A stretch of 5,545 nucleotides of DNA from Nitrosomonas sp. (GTDB taxonomy: Bacteria > Pseudomonadota > Gammaproteobacteria > Burkholderiales > Nitrosomonadaceae), in contig JAJFJI010000144.1 in NCBI GenBank assembly GCA_021774205.1, forward strand, positions 1 through 5,545. The letters are read 5' to 3'. This document shows positions 1 through 5,545 of the stretch, piece after piece (positions within the stretch are counted from its first letter, which is position 1; every line of letters starts with the position of its first letter). Made by a program: the position numbers and the translations under genes. The notes below the pieces were generated by a model. The model had not been told where the DNA came from, made no database searches, and saw nothing but the letters and a program-made list of their open reading frames with translations.

Positions 1-1677
1 TCCAATGCAAGTGGTGCAACCATAACCCACGATATTAAAGCCCAGCTGTTCAAGATAGGGAAGTAGACCGGTTGCTGTAAGATAGTCTGATACAACCCGT
101 GAGCCGGGTGCAAGGGATGTTTTGATATGATGTTTAACCGATAGTCCTTTTTCTACTGCTTTTTTTGCGACTAGTCCCGCCGCGATCAGCACGCTCGGAT
201 TTGAAGTATTGGTACAGGAAGTAATCGCTGCAATTAGGATATCTCCATGGCCTAAATCAATCGAACCGTTAGCTGTATCTGCTAGCGCGTTAACTGTACC
301 TGGCGTTGGATGGTTGCTGACCATTTCGGTGACGTTTCTACCGTTCCCAGATTTAAGGCTGCTTTCGTTCTGATTACTATTATCTGGATTGATGCAAAGA
401 TCAATGTTATCGCTTTGACAATCTCTCGTCAGGTAGCGTTGATTTAGGTCTTCCCTTTGTTTTCCATAACCATTTTCTGTAATAGGTTTGCTTAAAAGCT
501 CAGCAAATTGAGATTTTATATTGTTAATTTCAATGCGGTCTTGCGGACGCTTAGGCCCGGCCAGTGAAGGCGTGACTGTGCTAAGGTCCAGTTCCAGTTC
601 CCGACTGTAGTCAATGTCCCCTTTATACGGTATTCCGTACATTTCTTGGGCTTTGAAATAGGATTGGAATGCAATAATTTCTTCATCACTGCGCCCAGTC
701 CCTTTAAAGTATTCAATCGTAACGTCGTCAATCGGAAAGAAGCCCATTGTGGCGCCATATTCTGGCGCCATATTGGCGATAGTGGCACGATCGGGTAAAG
801 TTAGCGAAGCGGTCCCTTCCCCAAAAAATTCCACAAATTTACCAACCACATTCGTTTTGCGTAGCATTTGGGTAATGGTTAATACCAAGTCTGTGGCGGT
901 GACGCCTTCGCGTAGATGGCCGGTCAAATTTACCCCGACAACATCTGGTGTGAGAAAATAAACCGGTTGTCCTAACATACCGGCTTCTGCTTCAATACCG
1001 CCCACTCCCCAACCAACTACGCCAATGCCGTTAATCATGGTGGTGTGTGAATCGGTGCCAACTAATGTATCCGGGAAAATTACACCATTCTTTTGATGGA
1101 CGCCTCGCGCAAGATACTCGAGGTTAACCTGGTGCACGATACCAATCCCGGGTGGAATTACTTTGAATGTATCAAACGCTTGCATTCCCCATTTTATAAA
1201 CTGATAGCGTTCATTGTTGCGGCTAAATTCAATTTCCATGTTGCGTTCGAGTGCTTCTTTATTGCCGTAATGGTCAACCTGTACAGAATGGTCAACGACG
1301 AGATCAACGGGCACGAGCGGTTCGATACGCTTGGGGTCTTTCCCCATTCTTTCTGCCGCGCTACGCATTGCAGCCAGGTCTACTAATAACGGGACGCCAG
1401 TGAAATCCTGCAATACAATCCGGGAAACCACAAAAGGAATTTCATTTACACGCGCCGCATTAGGTTCCCATCCGGCAAGTTGTCTAACATGTGTTTCGGT
1501 TATTTTATTACCGTCATAATTGCGTAATACCGATTCTAGGATTATCCGTATGGAAATTGGAAGGCGTGAAATATTACTGAGACCCGATTTCTCAAGTGCT
1601 GGCAATGAGTAGAATTTGGCTTCGTTATTTTGCTGGATCGCGAGTTCTTGTAGGCTATTGAATAAATTATGGCTCAT
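1..1677 (-). CDS. acnA: Aconitate hydratase AcnA, N-terminal 559 residues (truncated by the window edge)
   Basis: Aconitase isomerises citrate to isocitrate through cis-aconitate in the TCA cycle, using a cytoplasmic [4Fe-4S] enzyme. I translated the strand codon by codon: the frame is open from the ATG to the left edge with no stop or frameshift. Visible motifs are DSHTTM (residues 209-214), MAPEYGATMGFFPID from residue 303, SLAGPKRPQDR ending at 381, SCTNTSNPS with Cys488, and GYGCTTCIG with Cys554 and Cys557. These are the three cluster-ligating cysteines; all sit about 53 residues later than in E. coli AcnA (435, 501, 504, from memory). The shift comes from a longer hydrophilic Asn/Ser-rich linker, roughly residues 382-485. 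Sequence ends just after the third cysteine, so about 385 residues, including the swivelling C-terminal domain, are missing. The ATG follows an AGGA ribosome site (1686-1689) by 8 bases. The gene lies downstream of a tRNA cluster with no clear terminator between. AcnA fits better than AcnB, which has a different domain order. Confidence 0.96.
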   Translation of the reverse strand, partial: MSHNLFNSLQELAIQQNNEAKFYSLPALEKSGLSNISRLPISIRIILESVLRNYDGNKITETHVRQLAGWEPNAARVNEIPFVVSRIVLQDFTGVPLLVDLAAMRSAAERMGKDPKRIEPLVPVDLVVDHSVQVDHYGNKEALERNMEIEFSRNNERYQFIKWGMQAFDTFKVIPPGIGIVHQVNLEYLARGVHQKNGVIFPDTLVGTDSHTTMINGIGVVGWGVGGIEAEAGMLGQPVYFLTPDVVGVNLTGHLREGVTATDLVLTITQMLRKTNVVGKFVEFFGEGTASLTLPDRATIANMAPEYGATMGFFPIDDVTIEYFKGTGRSDEEIIAFQSYFKAQEMYGIPYKGDIDYSRELELDLSTVTPSLAGPKRPQDRIEINNIKSQFAELLSKPITENGYGKQREDLNQRYLTRDCQSDNIDLCINPDNSNQNESSLKSGNGRNVTEMVSNHPTPGTVNALADTANGSIDLGHGDILIAAITSCTNTSNPSVLIAAGLVAKKAVEKGLSVKHHIKTSLAPGSRVVSDYLTATGLLPYLEQLGFNIVGYGCTTCIG

Positions 1678-1704
1678 CCGGAATTTCCTGGAGTACTATT
1701 GAGA

Positions 1705-1721
1705 AAGATCTACCTGATCTT
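1705..1721 (-). repeat. Small hairpin in the acnA leader
   Basis: A perfect 6-bp inverted repeat, AAGATC / GATCTT, encloses a 5-base loop (AGGTA on the minus strand), between the tRNA-His gene and the acnA ribosome site. It has no U-tract and is AT-rich, so it is not a convincing terminator. It would be complete only on transcripts starting upstream of 1721; the promoter proposed at 1725-1753 would start inside it. The loop is not the CAGUGN of animal iron-responsive elements. Its function is unknown and it may be chance. Confidence 0.3.
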
Positions 1722-1724
1722 GAG

Positions 1725-1753
1725 ATTATGATTGAAGCTTGCTTGGAAGCCAA
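1725..1753 (-). promoter_or_regulatory. Candidate sigma70 promoter for acnA
   Basis: On the minus strand a TTGGCT -35 box (1748-1753) and a CATAAT -10 box (1725-1730, one mismatch to consensus) are separated by 17 bases. Transcription would begin near 1718, giving a leader of about 40 bases before the acnA ATG. The -35 box matches only four of six positions. acnA could also be reached by read-through from the tRNA cluster. Confidence 0.35.
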
Positions 1754-1799
1754 CAATAATTTATTAGAGATAAGATATTGTATGATTAGCCGGGATATT

Positions 1800-1876
1800 T
1801 GGGGTGGCTGATGGGGCTCGAACCCACGACAACCGGAATCACAATCCGGGACTCTACCAACTGAGCTACAGCCACC
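1800..1876 (-). tRNA. tRNA-His (GTG anticodon)
   Basis: The minus strand folds as a full tRNA. The acceptor arms are GTGGCTG and CAGCCAC, with an extra 5' G at position -1 facing discriminator C73, the identity element of bacterial tRNA-His. The anticodon stem CCGGA/TCCGG encloses the loop TTGTGAT, with GTG at 1842-1840. The T arm carries TTCGAGC. The 3' CCA is encoded (1800-1802). It is the last gene of the Pro-Arg-His cluster, 71 bases after tRNA-Arg. Being 77 bases long fits the extra G-1. Confidence 0.98.
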
Positions 1877-1947
1877 ATTATAGAAATGCAGTGAATCAAC
1901 CTTTGGATTCACTTGAGTTGTTAGTAACCCACAAAATTGATCATTTG

Positions 1948-2024
1948 TGGCGTGCCCGACAGGGATCGAACCTGTAACCCCCAGCTTAGAAGGCTGGTGC
2001 TCTATCCGATTGAGCTACGGGCAC
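1948..2024 (-). tRNA. tRNA-Arg (TCT anticodon)
   Basis: Minus-strand cloverleaf with acceptor arms GTGCCCG and CGGGCAC, D arm GCTC/GAGC, and anticodon stem CCAGC/GCTGG around the loop CTTCTAA, placing TCT at 1990-1988. The T arm is ACAGG/CCTGT with loop TTCGATC, and an encoded CCA (1948-1950) follows discriminator G. It reads AGA and, by wobble, AGG arginine codons. It is the middle gene of the cluster, 39 bases after tRNA-Pro. Confidence 0.98.
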
Positions 2025-2063
2025 TTCTCAATCCGGGTTTGCCTTCCAGAGAAAAGGCGATAA

Positions 2064-2140
2064 TGGTCGGGGTGGAGAGATTTGAACTCCCGACATCCTG
2101 GTCCCAAACCAGGCGCGCTACCAGGCTACGCTACACCCCG
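2064..2140 (-). tRNA. tRNA-Pro (TGG anticodon)
   Basis: Minus-strand cloverleaf with acceptor arms CGGGGTG and CACCCCG and anticodon stem CCTGG/CCAGG around the loop TTTGGGA, placing TGG at 2106-2104. The T arm is GGGAG/CTCTC with loop TTCAAAT, and there is an encoded CCA (2064-2066) after discriminator A. It is the first gene of the cluster. Its 5' end lies only 11 bases past the -10 box of the upstream promoter, so the primary transcript should have a leader of only a few bases for RNase P to remove. A weak 5-bp stem (GCCTT/AAGGC, 2041-2058) lies in the spacer before tRNA-Arg. Confidence 0.98.
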
Positions 2141-2151
2141 AAAAAAGCGAC

Positions 2152-2180
2152 ACTATACCTTTTCGTGAAAGAAACGTCAA
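2152..2180 (-). promoter_or_regulatory. Strong sigma70 promoter of the tRNA-Pro-Arg-His cluster
   Basis: The minus strand has TTGACG (-35, 2175-2180, five of six matches), a 17-base spacer and TATAGT (-10, 2152-2157, five of six matches). The bases after the -10 box read GTCGC, a GC-rich discriminator typical of stable-RNA promoters sensitive to ppGpp and DksA. Transcription should start near 2147-2144, a few bases before tRNA-Pro at 2140. Promoter strength and position together make this the best-supported promoter in the window; stringent control is inferred. Confidence 0.8.
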
Positions 2181-2225
2181 TTTAAGCTTGGCCGAAGTTT
2201 TGATTGATAATTAATTGTCATCATC

Positions 2226-2240
2226 GATTTTTTAAAAATC
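2226..2240. repeat. AT-rich palindrome in the tRNA-dksA intergenic region
   Basis: Seven-base arms GATTTTT and AAAAATC flank one central T. It lies about 45 bases upstream of the tRNA -35 box and about 95 bases upstream of the dksA -35 region. Such A/T tracts can bend DNA or bind nucleoid proteins, but nothing here shows that this one does. Confidence 0.25.
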
Positions 2241-2292
2241 TCAAATTCATTTACAACAGAAAGCTTCATATTACCTAGGTGCCTTGATCGTG

Positions 2293-2318
2293 TCAGGTTG
2301 CAATAGCATCAGGTTGCA
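2293..2318. repeat. Pair of 10-bp direct repeats upstream of dksA
   Basis: TCAGGTTGCA occurs exactly at 2293-2302 and again at 2309-2318, a 16-bp period with a 6-base gap. The second copy ends about 16 bases before the likely dksA -35 position and about 38 bases before the TATAAT. The placement would suit an activator or repressor binding as a dimer, but I do not recognise the motif. Confidence 0.5.
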
Positions 2319-2333
2319 GGAACAAATAAACAG

Positions 2334-2362
2334 TTAGTTGTGAATTTTACTTGTTGTATAAT
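2334..2362 (+). promoter_or_regulatory. Candidate dksA promoter
   Basis: A perfect TATAAT -10 box lies at 2357-2362. At 17-base spacing the -35 position (2334-2339) reads TTAGTT, a poor match, and there is no extended TGn element. A weak -35 with a perfect -10 suggests dependence on an activator or on the AT-rich surroundings. Transcription would begin near 2369, about 50 bases before the coding start. Confidence 0.5.
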
Positions 2363-2421
2363 GAATTTTTTAATAATATTGCGCTTTTATTTAATTCGCG
2401 GATAAGGCAAAATCATTGAAA

Positions 2422-2844
2422 ATGCTGCAAGAAGAACATAAACAGGTGGCTCCCTATAAGCCAAAAAAAGGGGAAGAGTATATGAGTCCGTCACAGCTTG
2501 CGCATTTCCGCAAGATTCTGGAGGATTTAAAGATCGAATTGGGGCAGGAAATTGATCGCGCTGTTCATACCATGCAGGACGAAGCGACTGTTTTTGCTGA
2601 TCCTAATGACCGAGCTAGTCAAGAATCCGACATGACGTTGGAATTACGTAACCGTGATCGTGAGCGCAAGCTCATCAAAAAAATTGATGAGATCATCGCG
2701 AAAATTGACGCTGGTGATTATGGTTATTGCGAAAGCTGCGGTATTGAAATTGGCTTAAAACGTCTTGAAGCGCGTCCCACTGCAACGCTTTGCATTGATT
2801 GCAAAACGCTTGATGAGATAAGAGAGAAACAAATGGCAAAGTAG
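2422..2844 (+). CDS. dksA: RNA polymerase-binding transcription factor DksA
   Basis: DksA enters the secondary channel of RNA polymerase and, with ppGpp, lowers open-complex lifetime at rRNA and tRNA promoters during starvation. Numbered from the ATG, the 140 residues show the GEEYM entry segment (17-21), a coiled coil (about 23-98) with the tip sequence FADPNDRA holding Asp60 and Asp63 (equivalent to E. coli D71 and D74), the ELRNRDRERKLIKKI helix, and a four-cysteine zinc finger: CESC (C103, C106) and CIDC (C124, C127). The C-terminus DEIREKQMAK matches canonical DksA. All functional residues are present, so this is not a cysteine-poor paralogue. The N-terminus is about ten residues shorter than in E. 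coli. The start is uncertain: an in-frame TTG at 2416 lies 8 bases after AAGG (2404-2407), a better spacing than the 14 bases to the ATG, and would add two residues (MK). The gene is divergent from the tRNA cluster and convergent with pnp. Confidence 0.97.
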   Translation: MLQEEHKQVAPYKPKKGEEYMSPSQLAHFRKILEDLKIELGQEIDRAVHTMQDEATVFADPNDRASQESDMTLELRNRDRERKLIKKIDEIIAKIDAGDYGYCESCGIEIGLKRLEARPTATLCIDCKTLDEIREKQMAK

Positions 2845-2883
2845 GGCAGCGCACTTTGTTTGCTTTAGCTCGCTTTGTGACTT

Positions 2884-2914
2884 AAAAGGCCCTGCGTTCT
2901 CACAGGGCCTTTTT
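2884..2914. terminator. Bidirectional intrinsic terminator between dksA and pnp
   Basis: A perfect GC-rich stem GGCCCTG/CAGGGCC (2888-2894 and 2903-2909) with an 8-base loop is flanked by AAAA on the left and TTTTT on the right. It therefore gives a U-tract on both strands. It lies 40 bases after the dksA stop and 24 bases after the pnp stop, serving both convergent genes. Confidence 0.92.
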
Positions 2915-2937
2915 GTTTAATTGCTAGTTACATATTA

Positions 2938-5055
2938 TTATTGAGTCGCCGTATCCGTATCATCCGATTTTTCTGCTTCAACGGCTTTCATGCTCAGGCG
3001 CAGTCGCCCTTTATCATCCGCTTCCAACACCTTTACGCGCACTGACTGACCTTCCTTGAGATGATCTGAGACGTTATTGACACGTTCATTTGCAATCTGC
3101 GAAATGTGCAATAAGCCGTCTTTCCCAGGAAGAACGCTGACAATCGCACCGAAATCAAGTAATTTCAATACAGTGCCGTCATAAATTTTGCCAACTTCAA
3201 CTTCAGCTGTGATGTCTTCAATTCGTTTCTTAGCGAGTTCACCGCCTTCTGCATTTGAGCAGGCAATCATCACCACACCATCATCGGTAATATCGATAGT
3301 AGTGCCGGTTTCTTCCGTGAGTGCGCGAATAACAGCGCCGCCTTTGCCAATAACATCACGGATTTTCTCTGGGTTGATATTAAATTTAACGATGCGGGGT
3401 GCGTGTTCGGATAGATCTTCGCGTGTTGCGGGCATTGCTAGCTTCATGATTTCAAGTATATGTATGCGCCCTTCTTTGGCTTGTATCAGGGCAGCATGCA
3501 TAATTTCTTGGGTAATTCCTTGGATTTTTATGTCCATTTGTAATGCGGTAATACCCGTTTCAGTGCCCGCCACTTTGAAATCCATATCGCCCAAGTGGTC
3601 TTCGTCTCCCAGAATATCAGTTAGGACAGCAAAGCGGTTCCCCTCTTTGATTAATCCCATTGCAATACCAGCCACATGTGCCTTAAGTGGTACGCCGGCA
3701 TCCATCAAAGCGAGGCATCCACCGCATACTGAGGCCATGGAGCTGGAGCCGTTTGATTCAGTAATTTCTGATACAACCCGTAACGAATAACCAAACTCTT
3801 CTGGCGAAGGTAGTACGGCAAGAAGCGCACGTTTCGCAAGACGGCCATGACCTATCTCGCGCCGCTTTGGCGTGCCGACACGGCCGGTTTCTCCAGTAGC
3901 ATAAGGCGGCATATTGTAATGGAGCATAAAGCGTTCAGAGTAGTCTCCCTGTAACGCATCAATTTTTTGTTCGTCGCGTGTGGTGCCGAGTGTGGCAACA
4001 GCCAACGCTTGAGTTTCTCCCCGTGTAAATAAAGCCGAACCATGTACACGTGGTAGAACGCTATTACGTATTGAAATGGAGCGGACTGAACGTGTGCCTC
4101 GCCCGTCAATGCGCGGTTGGCCATCAAGAATCTGATTGCGTACGATTTTTGATTCGAGTTCGAAACAAATTTCCTTAACTGATTGGCCGTCGGGGCCATC
4201 TTCTGTTCCAACACCAACTTCATCGCACACCCTTTGAGAAATTTCTCTCAGCGCGTCAGATCGCCCCTGTTTCTGTTTTATCTGAAAGGCGTTACGATAA
4301 TCCGCTTCCGCCAGCTGCGTAATTTTTTCTTCTAACGCCGTGTCCTTTTCTGCGGGCTCCCAGTCCCAAGCGGTAACGCCAGTCTCATCCGCCAGTTCAT
4401 TAATCGCATTGATGACTGTCTGCATTTGTTCATGACCGTACATTACTGCGCCCAGCATGGTTTCTTCAGACAATTCCATGGCTTCAGACTCAACCATGAG
4501 TACGGCTTGCTGTGTGCCCGCTACGACTAAATTTAACTGTGTTTGATTCAGCTCACTAATGCTTGGATTTAATATATATTCGTTGTCGATATAGCCAACC
4601 CGGGCAGCGCCAATAGGGCCGTCAAATGGAATGCCGGAAAGAACCAATGCGGCAGATGTACCAATCAATGCAGGAATATCTGCATCCACTTCATTGTCGG
4701 ATGACATGACGGTGGCAACAATCTGTACTTCATTGTAAAACCCCTCGGGGAAGAGCGGACGAATTGGCCGGTCAATCAGTCGGCAGGTGAGTGTTTCTTT
4801 TTCTGACGGGCGGCCTTCACGTCTAAAAAAACCGCCAGGTATTCTACCCGCAGCATACGTTTTTTCTTGGTAATCTACGGTTAGTGGAAAAAAATCTTGT
4901 CCCTGTCTTACTTTTTTTGCGCCCACGACAGTTACCAGTACGACGGTATCACCCATTGTGACCATGACAGCGCCATGTGCTTGTCTAGCAACTTCTCCGG
5001 TTTCTAACGTTAGTTGATGGCGCCCGTAAGCAATACTTTTTTTGATTGGTTTCAA
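2938..5055 (-). CDS. pnp: Polyribonucleotide nucleotidyltransferase (PNPase)
   Basis: PNPase degrades RNA 3' to 5' by phosphorolysis, releasing nucleoside diphosphates, and can add tails in reverse; it is a trimer and in many bacteria joins the RNA degradosome. The 705 residues show the full architecture: first RNase PH domain with FFRREGRPSEKE (76-87), helical linker (about 235-310), second RNase PH domain from about 312 with GSSS (436-439, phosphate site) and DILGDEDHLGDMD (480-492) holding metal ligands Asp486 and Asp492, KH domain (about 553-612) with VIGKGGAVIRAL, and S1 domain (about 620-690). The tail is short and acidic (EAEKSDDTDTATQ), unlike the Ala/Pro-rich E. coli tail. Length is close to the usual 700-711. 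The start codon is TTG: a TAA stands immediately before it in frame, the next Met is residue 31 inside the first domain, and AAGGA lies 7 bases upstream. It follows rpsO by 131 bases. Confidence 0.98.
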   Translation of the reverse strand: MKPIKKSIAYGRHQLTLETGEVARQAHGAVMVTMGDTVVLVTVVGAKKVRQGQDFFPLTVDYQEKTYAAGRIPGGFFRREGRPSEKETLTCRLIDRPIRPLFPEGFYNEVQIVATVMSSDNEVDADIPALIGTSAALVLSGIPFDGPIGAARVGYIDNEYILNPSISELNQTQLNLVVAGTQQAVLMVESEAMELSEETMLGAVMYGHEQMQTVINAINELADETGVTAWDWEPAEKDTALEEKITQLAEADYRNAFQIKQKQGRSDALREISQRVCDEVGVGTEDGPDGQSVKEICFELESKIVRNQILDGQPRIDGRGTRSVRSISIRNSVLPRVHGSALFTRGETQALAVATLGTTRDEQKIDALQGDYSERFMLHYNMPPYATGETGRVGTPKRREIGHGRLAKRALLAVLPSPEEFGYSLRVVSEITESNGSSSMASVCGGCLALMDAGVPLKAHVAGIAMGLIKEGNRFAVLTDILGDEDHLGDMDFKVAGTETGITALQMDIKIQGITQEIMHAALIQAKEGRIHILEIMKLAMPATREDLSEHAPRIVKFNINPEKIRDVIGKGGAVIRALTEETGTTIDITDDGVVMIACSNAEGGELAKKRIEDITAEVEVGKIYDGTVLKLLDFGAIVSVLPGKDGLLHISQIANERVNNVSDHLKEGQSVRVKVLEADDKGRLRLSMKAVEAEKSDDTDTATQ

Positions 5056-5062
5056 TTAACGA

Positions 5063-5067
5063 TCCTT
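5063..5067 (-). promoter_or_regulatory. pnp ribosome binding site fixing the TTG start
   Basis: AAGGA on the minus strand is 7 bases before the TTG at 5055. The in-frame TAA directly before this TTG excludes any earlier start, and starting at Met31 would remove the first strands of the catalytic domain. The site therefore supports TTG initiation. Confidence 0.8.
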
Positions 5068-5144
5068 TTTTATGAATAATTCCTGTTCGGTTTTTAATTC
5101 TTGTCAGTCCGTCAGATCCGCAATCATGTTTCACCGGAAAAACT

Positions 5145-5172
5145 ACTATAAAATCTTGATGCAGGCTGAGAA
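5145..5172 (-). promoter_or_regulatory. Possible internal pnp promoter
   Basis: TATAGT (5145-5150) is preceded at 16 bases by TTCTCA (5167-5172, four of six matches to TTGACA) just after the rpsO stop. In E. coli pnp also has its own promoter behind rpsO, so the position is sensible, but the match is modest. Transcription would begin near 5138, leaving a leader of about 80 bases. Confidence 0.35.
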
Positions 5173-5186
5173 TGGAGAGATATAGA

Positions 5187-5456
5187 TTATTTACGTAAAC
5201 CAAGACGTTCAATTAGTTTCCGGTAAACATCAAGATTGGTGCGTTTCAGATAATCAAGCAATTTTCGGCGGCGACTAACCATGCGCAGTAATCCGCGGCG
5301 GGAGTGATGGTCCTTGACATGTGCTTTGAAGTGACCAATTAATTCATTGATTCTGTTTGTTAAAAGTGCCACTTGTACTTCTGGGGAGCCAGTATCTCCT
5401 GTGGCTCTCTGATAGTCGCTGATGACCTGTGCTTTTTGTTCTGTTGTGACTGACAT
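5187..5456 (-). CDS. rpsO: 30S ribosomal protein S15
   Basis: S15 is a primary 16S rRNA-binding protein that organises the central domain of the 30S subunit and helps form an intersubunit bridge. The 89 residues are the normal family length and include TGSPEVQVALLTNRI (22-36), the rRNA-contact segment HVKDHHSRRGLL (46-57; His42, Asp49 and Ser52 are the family's contact residues) and SRRRKLLDYLK (61-71). The ATG is preceded by GGAG (5464-5467) at 7 bases. It is followed by pnp on the same strand, the widespread rpsO-pnp order; upstream sequence leaves the window within 90 bases. E. coli S15 represses its own mRNA through a leader pseudoknot. The leader predicted here is only about 34 bases and I see no such structure in it, so autoregulation is not shown. 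Confidence 0.98.
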   Translation of the reverse strand: MSVTTEQKAQVISDYQRATGDTGSPEVQVALLTNRINELIGHFKAHVKDHHSRRGLLRMVSRRRKLLDYLKRTNLDVYRKLIERLGLRK

Positions 5457-5485
5457 ACAATTTCTCCGATTTTAATGCCTGTTCT

Positions 5486-5517
5486 AAAAAGGCGAGATTT
5501 TACTCTTTAAAATCGCC
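5486..5517 (-). terminator. Terminator-like hairpin upstream of rpsO
   Basis: On the minus strand GGCGATTTTA pairs with TAAAA and TCGCC across a 5-base AAGAG loop, with a 2-base bulge on the 3' arm, and five T residues follow at once (5490-5486). This has intrinsic terminator form and may end a gene lying beyond the right edge. The 3' arm contains the proposed rpsO -10 box, so it could instead be a promoter-embedded inverted repeat. The stem is AT-rich in its upper half. Confidence 0.5.
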
Positions 5518-5525
5518 CTTGTCCA
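5497..5525 (-). promoter_or_regulatory. Candidate rpsO promoter
   Basis: TGGACA (-35, 5520-5525, five of six matches) and TAAAAT (-10, 5497-5502, five of six) are separated by 17 bases. The start would be near 5490, giving a leader of about 34 bases. The -10 box and the spacer overlap the hairpin at 5486-5517. Confidence 0.6.
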
Positions 5526-5545
5526 AAGTAGATCAAGATGTTGAA

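Noticed and set aside
750..773. 11-bp tandem repeat TGGCGCCATAT with 13-bp period
   Set aside because: It encodes the conserved aconitase stretch MAPEYGAT, so the similarity of the two copies is explained by protein constraint and codon choice.
1093..1386. 97-codon plus-strand open frame opposite acnA
   Set aside because: It is antisense to a continuous aconitase frame with conserved motifs, and no ribosome site or family resemblance was seen.
1667..1912. Open frame of 81 codons on the minus strand containing SSVGRVPDCDSGCRGFE
   Set aside because: It reads through the tRNA-His gene itself and overlaps the acnA start; the peptide is a familiar tRNA artefact.
1937..2185. Open frame of 82 codons on the plus strand containing GVERFELPTSWSQT
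   Set aside because: It is the antisense translation of the tRNA-Arg and tRNA-Pro genes, a well-known source of false hypothetical proteins.
3188..3790. 200-codon open frame on the plus strand
   Set aside because: It lies entirely opposite pnp, which has clear family motifs throughout. The translation resembles no protein I know and looks like a shadow of pnp codons.
3852..4223. 123-codon minus-strand open frame inside pnp
   Set aside because: It is another frame of the same strand within the conserved second RNase PH domain; there is no independent evidence for translation.
4985..5212. 75-codon minus-strand open frame spanning the rpsO-pnp gap
   Set aside because: It overlaps the end of rpsO and the start of pnp in another frame, and it covers the probable pnp promoter and leader; the peptide has no recognisable features.

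Overview
The window is ordinary housekeeping sequence from a proteobacterium, most likely a betaproteobacterium close to Nitrosomonas. That placement rests on the wording of DksA, PNPase and S15 and on the moderate base composition; it is recognition from memory, not a search. I see no mobile element, CRISPR array, phage gene or foreign-looking block.

Layout, left to right. Positions 1-1677 (minus) hold the N-terminal 559 codons of aconitase acnA; the C-terminal part runs off the left edge. Upstream of it on the same strand is a three-gene tRNA cluster, transcribed in the order Pro(TGG), Arg(TCT), His(GTG), driven by a near-consensus sigma70 promoter (2152-2180) with a GC-rich discriminator. 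Divergent from this cluster is dksA (2422-2844, plus), the ppGpp cofactor that controls stable-RNA promoters. dksA and pnp converge on a shared bidirectional terminator (2884-2914). pnp (polynucleotide phosphorylase, minus, TTG start at 5055) lies downstream of rpsO (ribosomal protein S15, minus, 5187-5456), the classical rpsO-pnp pair. The right edge holds the rpsO promoter, overlapped by a terminator-like hairpin.

The genes serve translation and RNA metabolism (tRNAs, S15, PNPase), global control of that machinery (DksA) and the TCA cycle (AcnA). The most attractive regulatory idea is that DksA acts on the tRNA promoter divergent from its own gene. Other points worth checking are a roughly 55-residue hydrophilic insertion in the aconitase linker, a 10-bp direct repeat upstream of dksA, the hairpin superimposed on the rpsO promoter, and the non-ATG start of pnp. 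No intergenic stretch exceeds 300 bases; the longest (2141-2421) holds the tRNA and dksA promoters.
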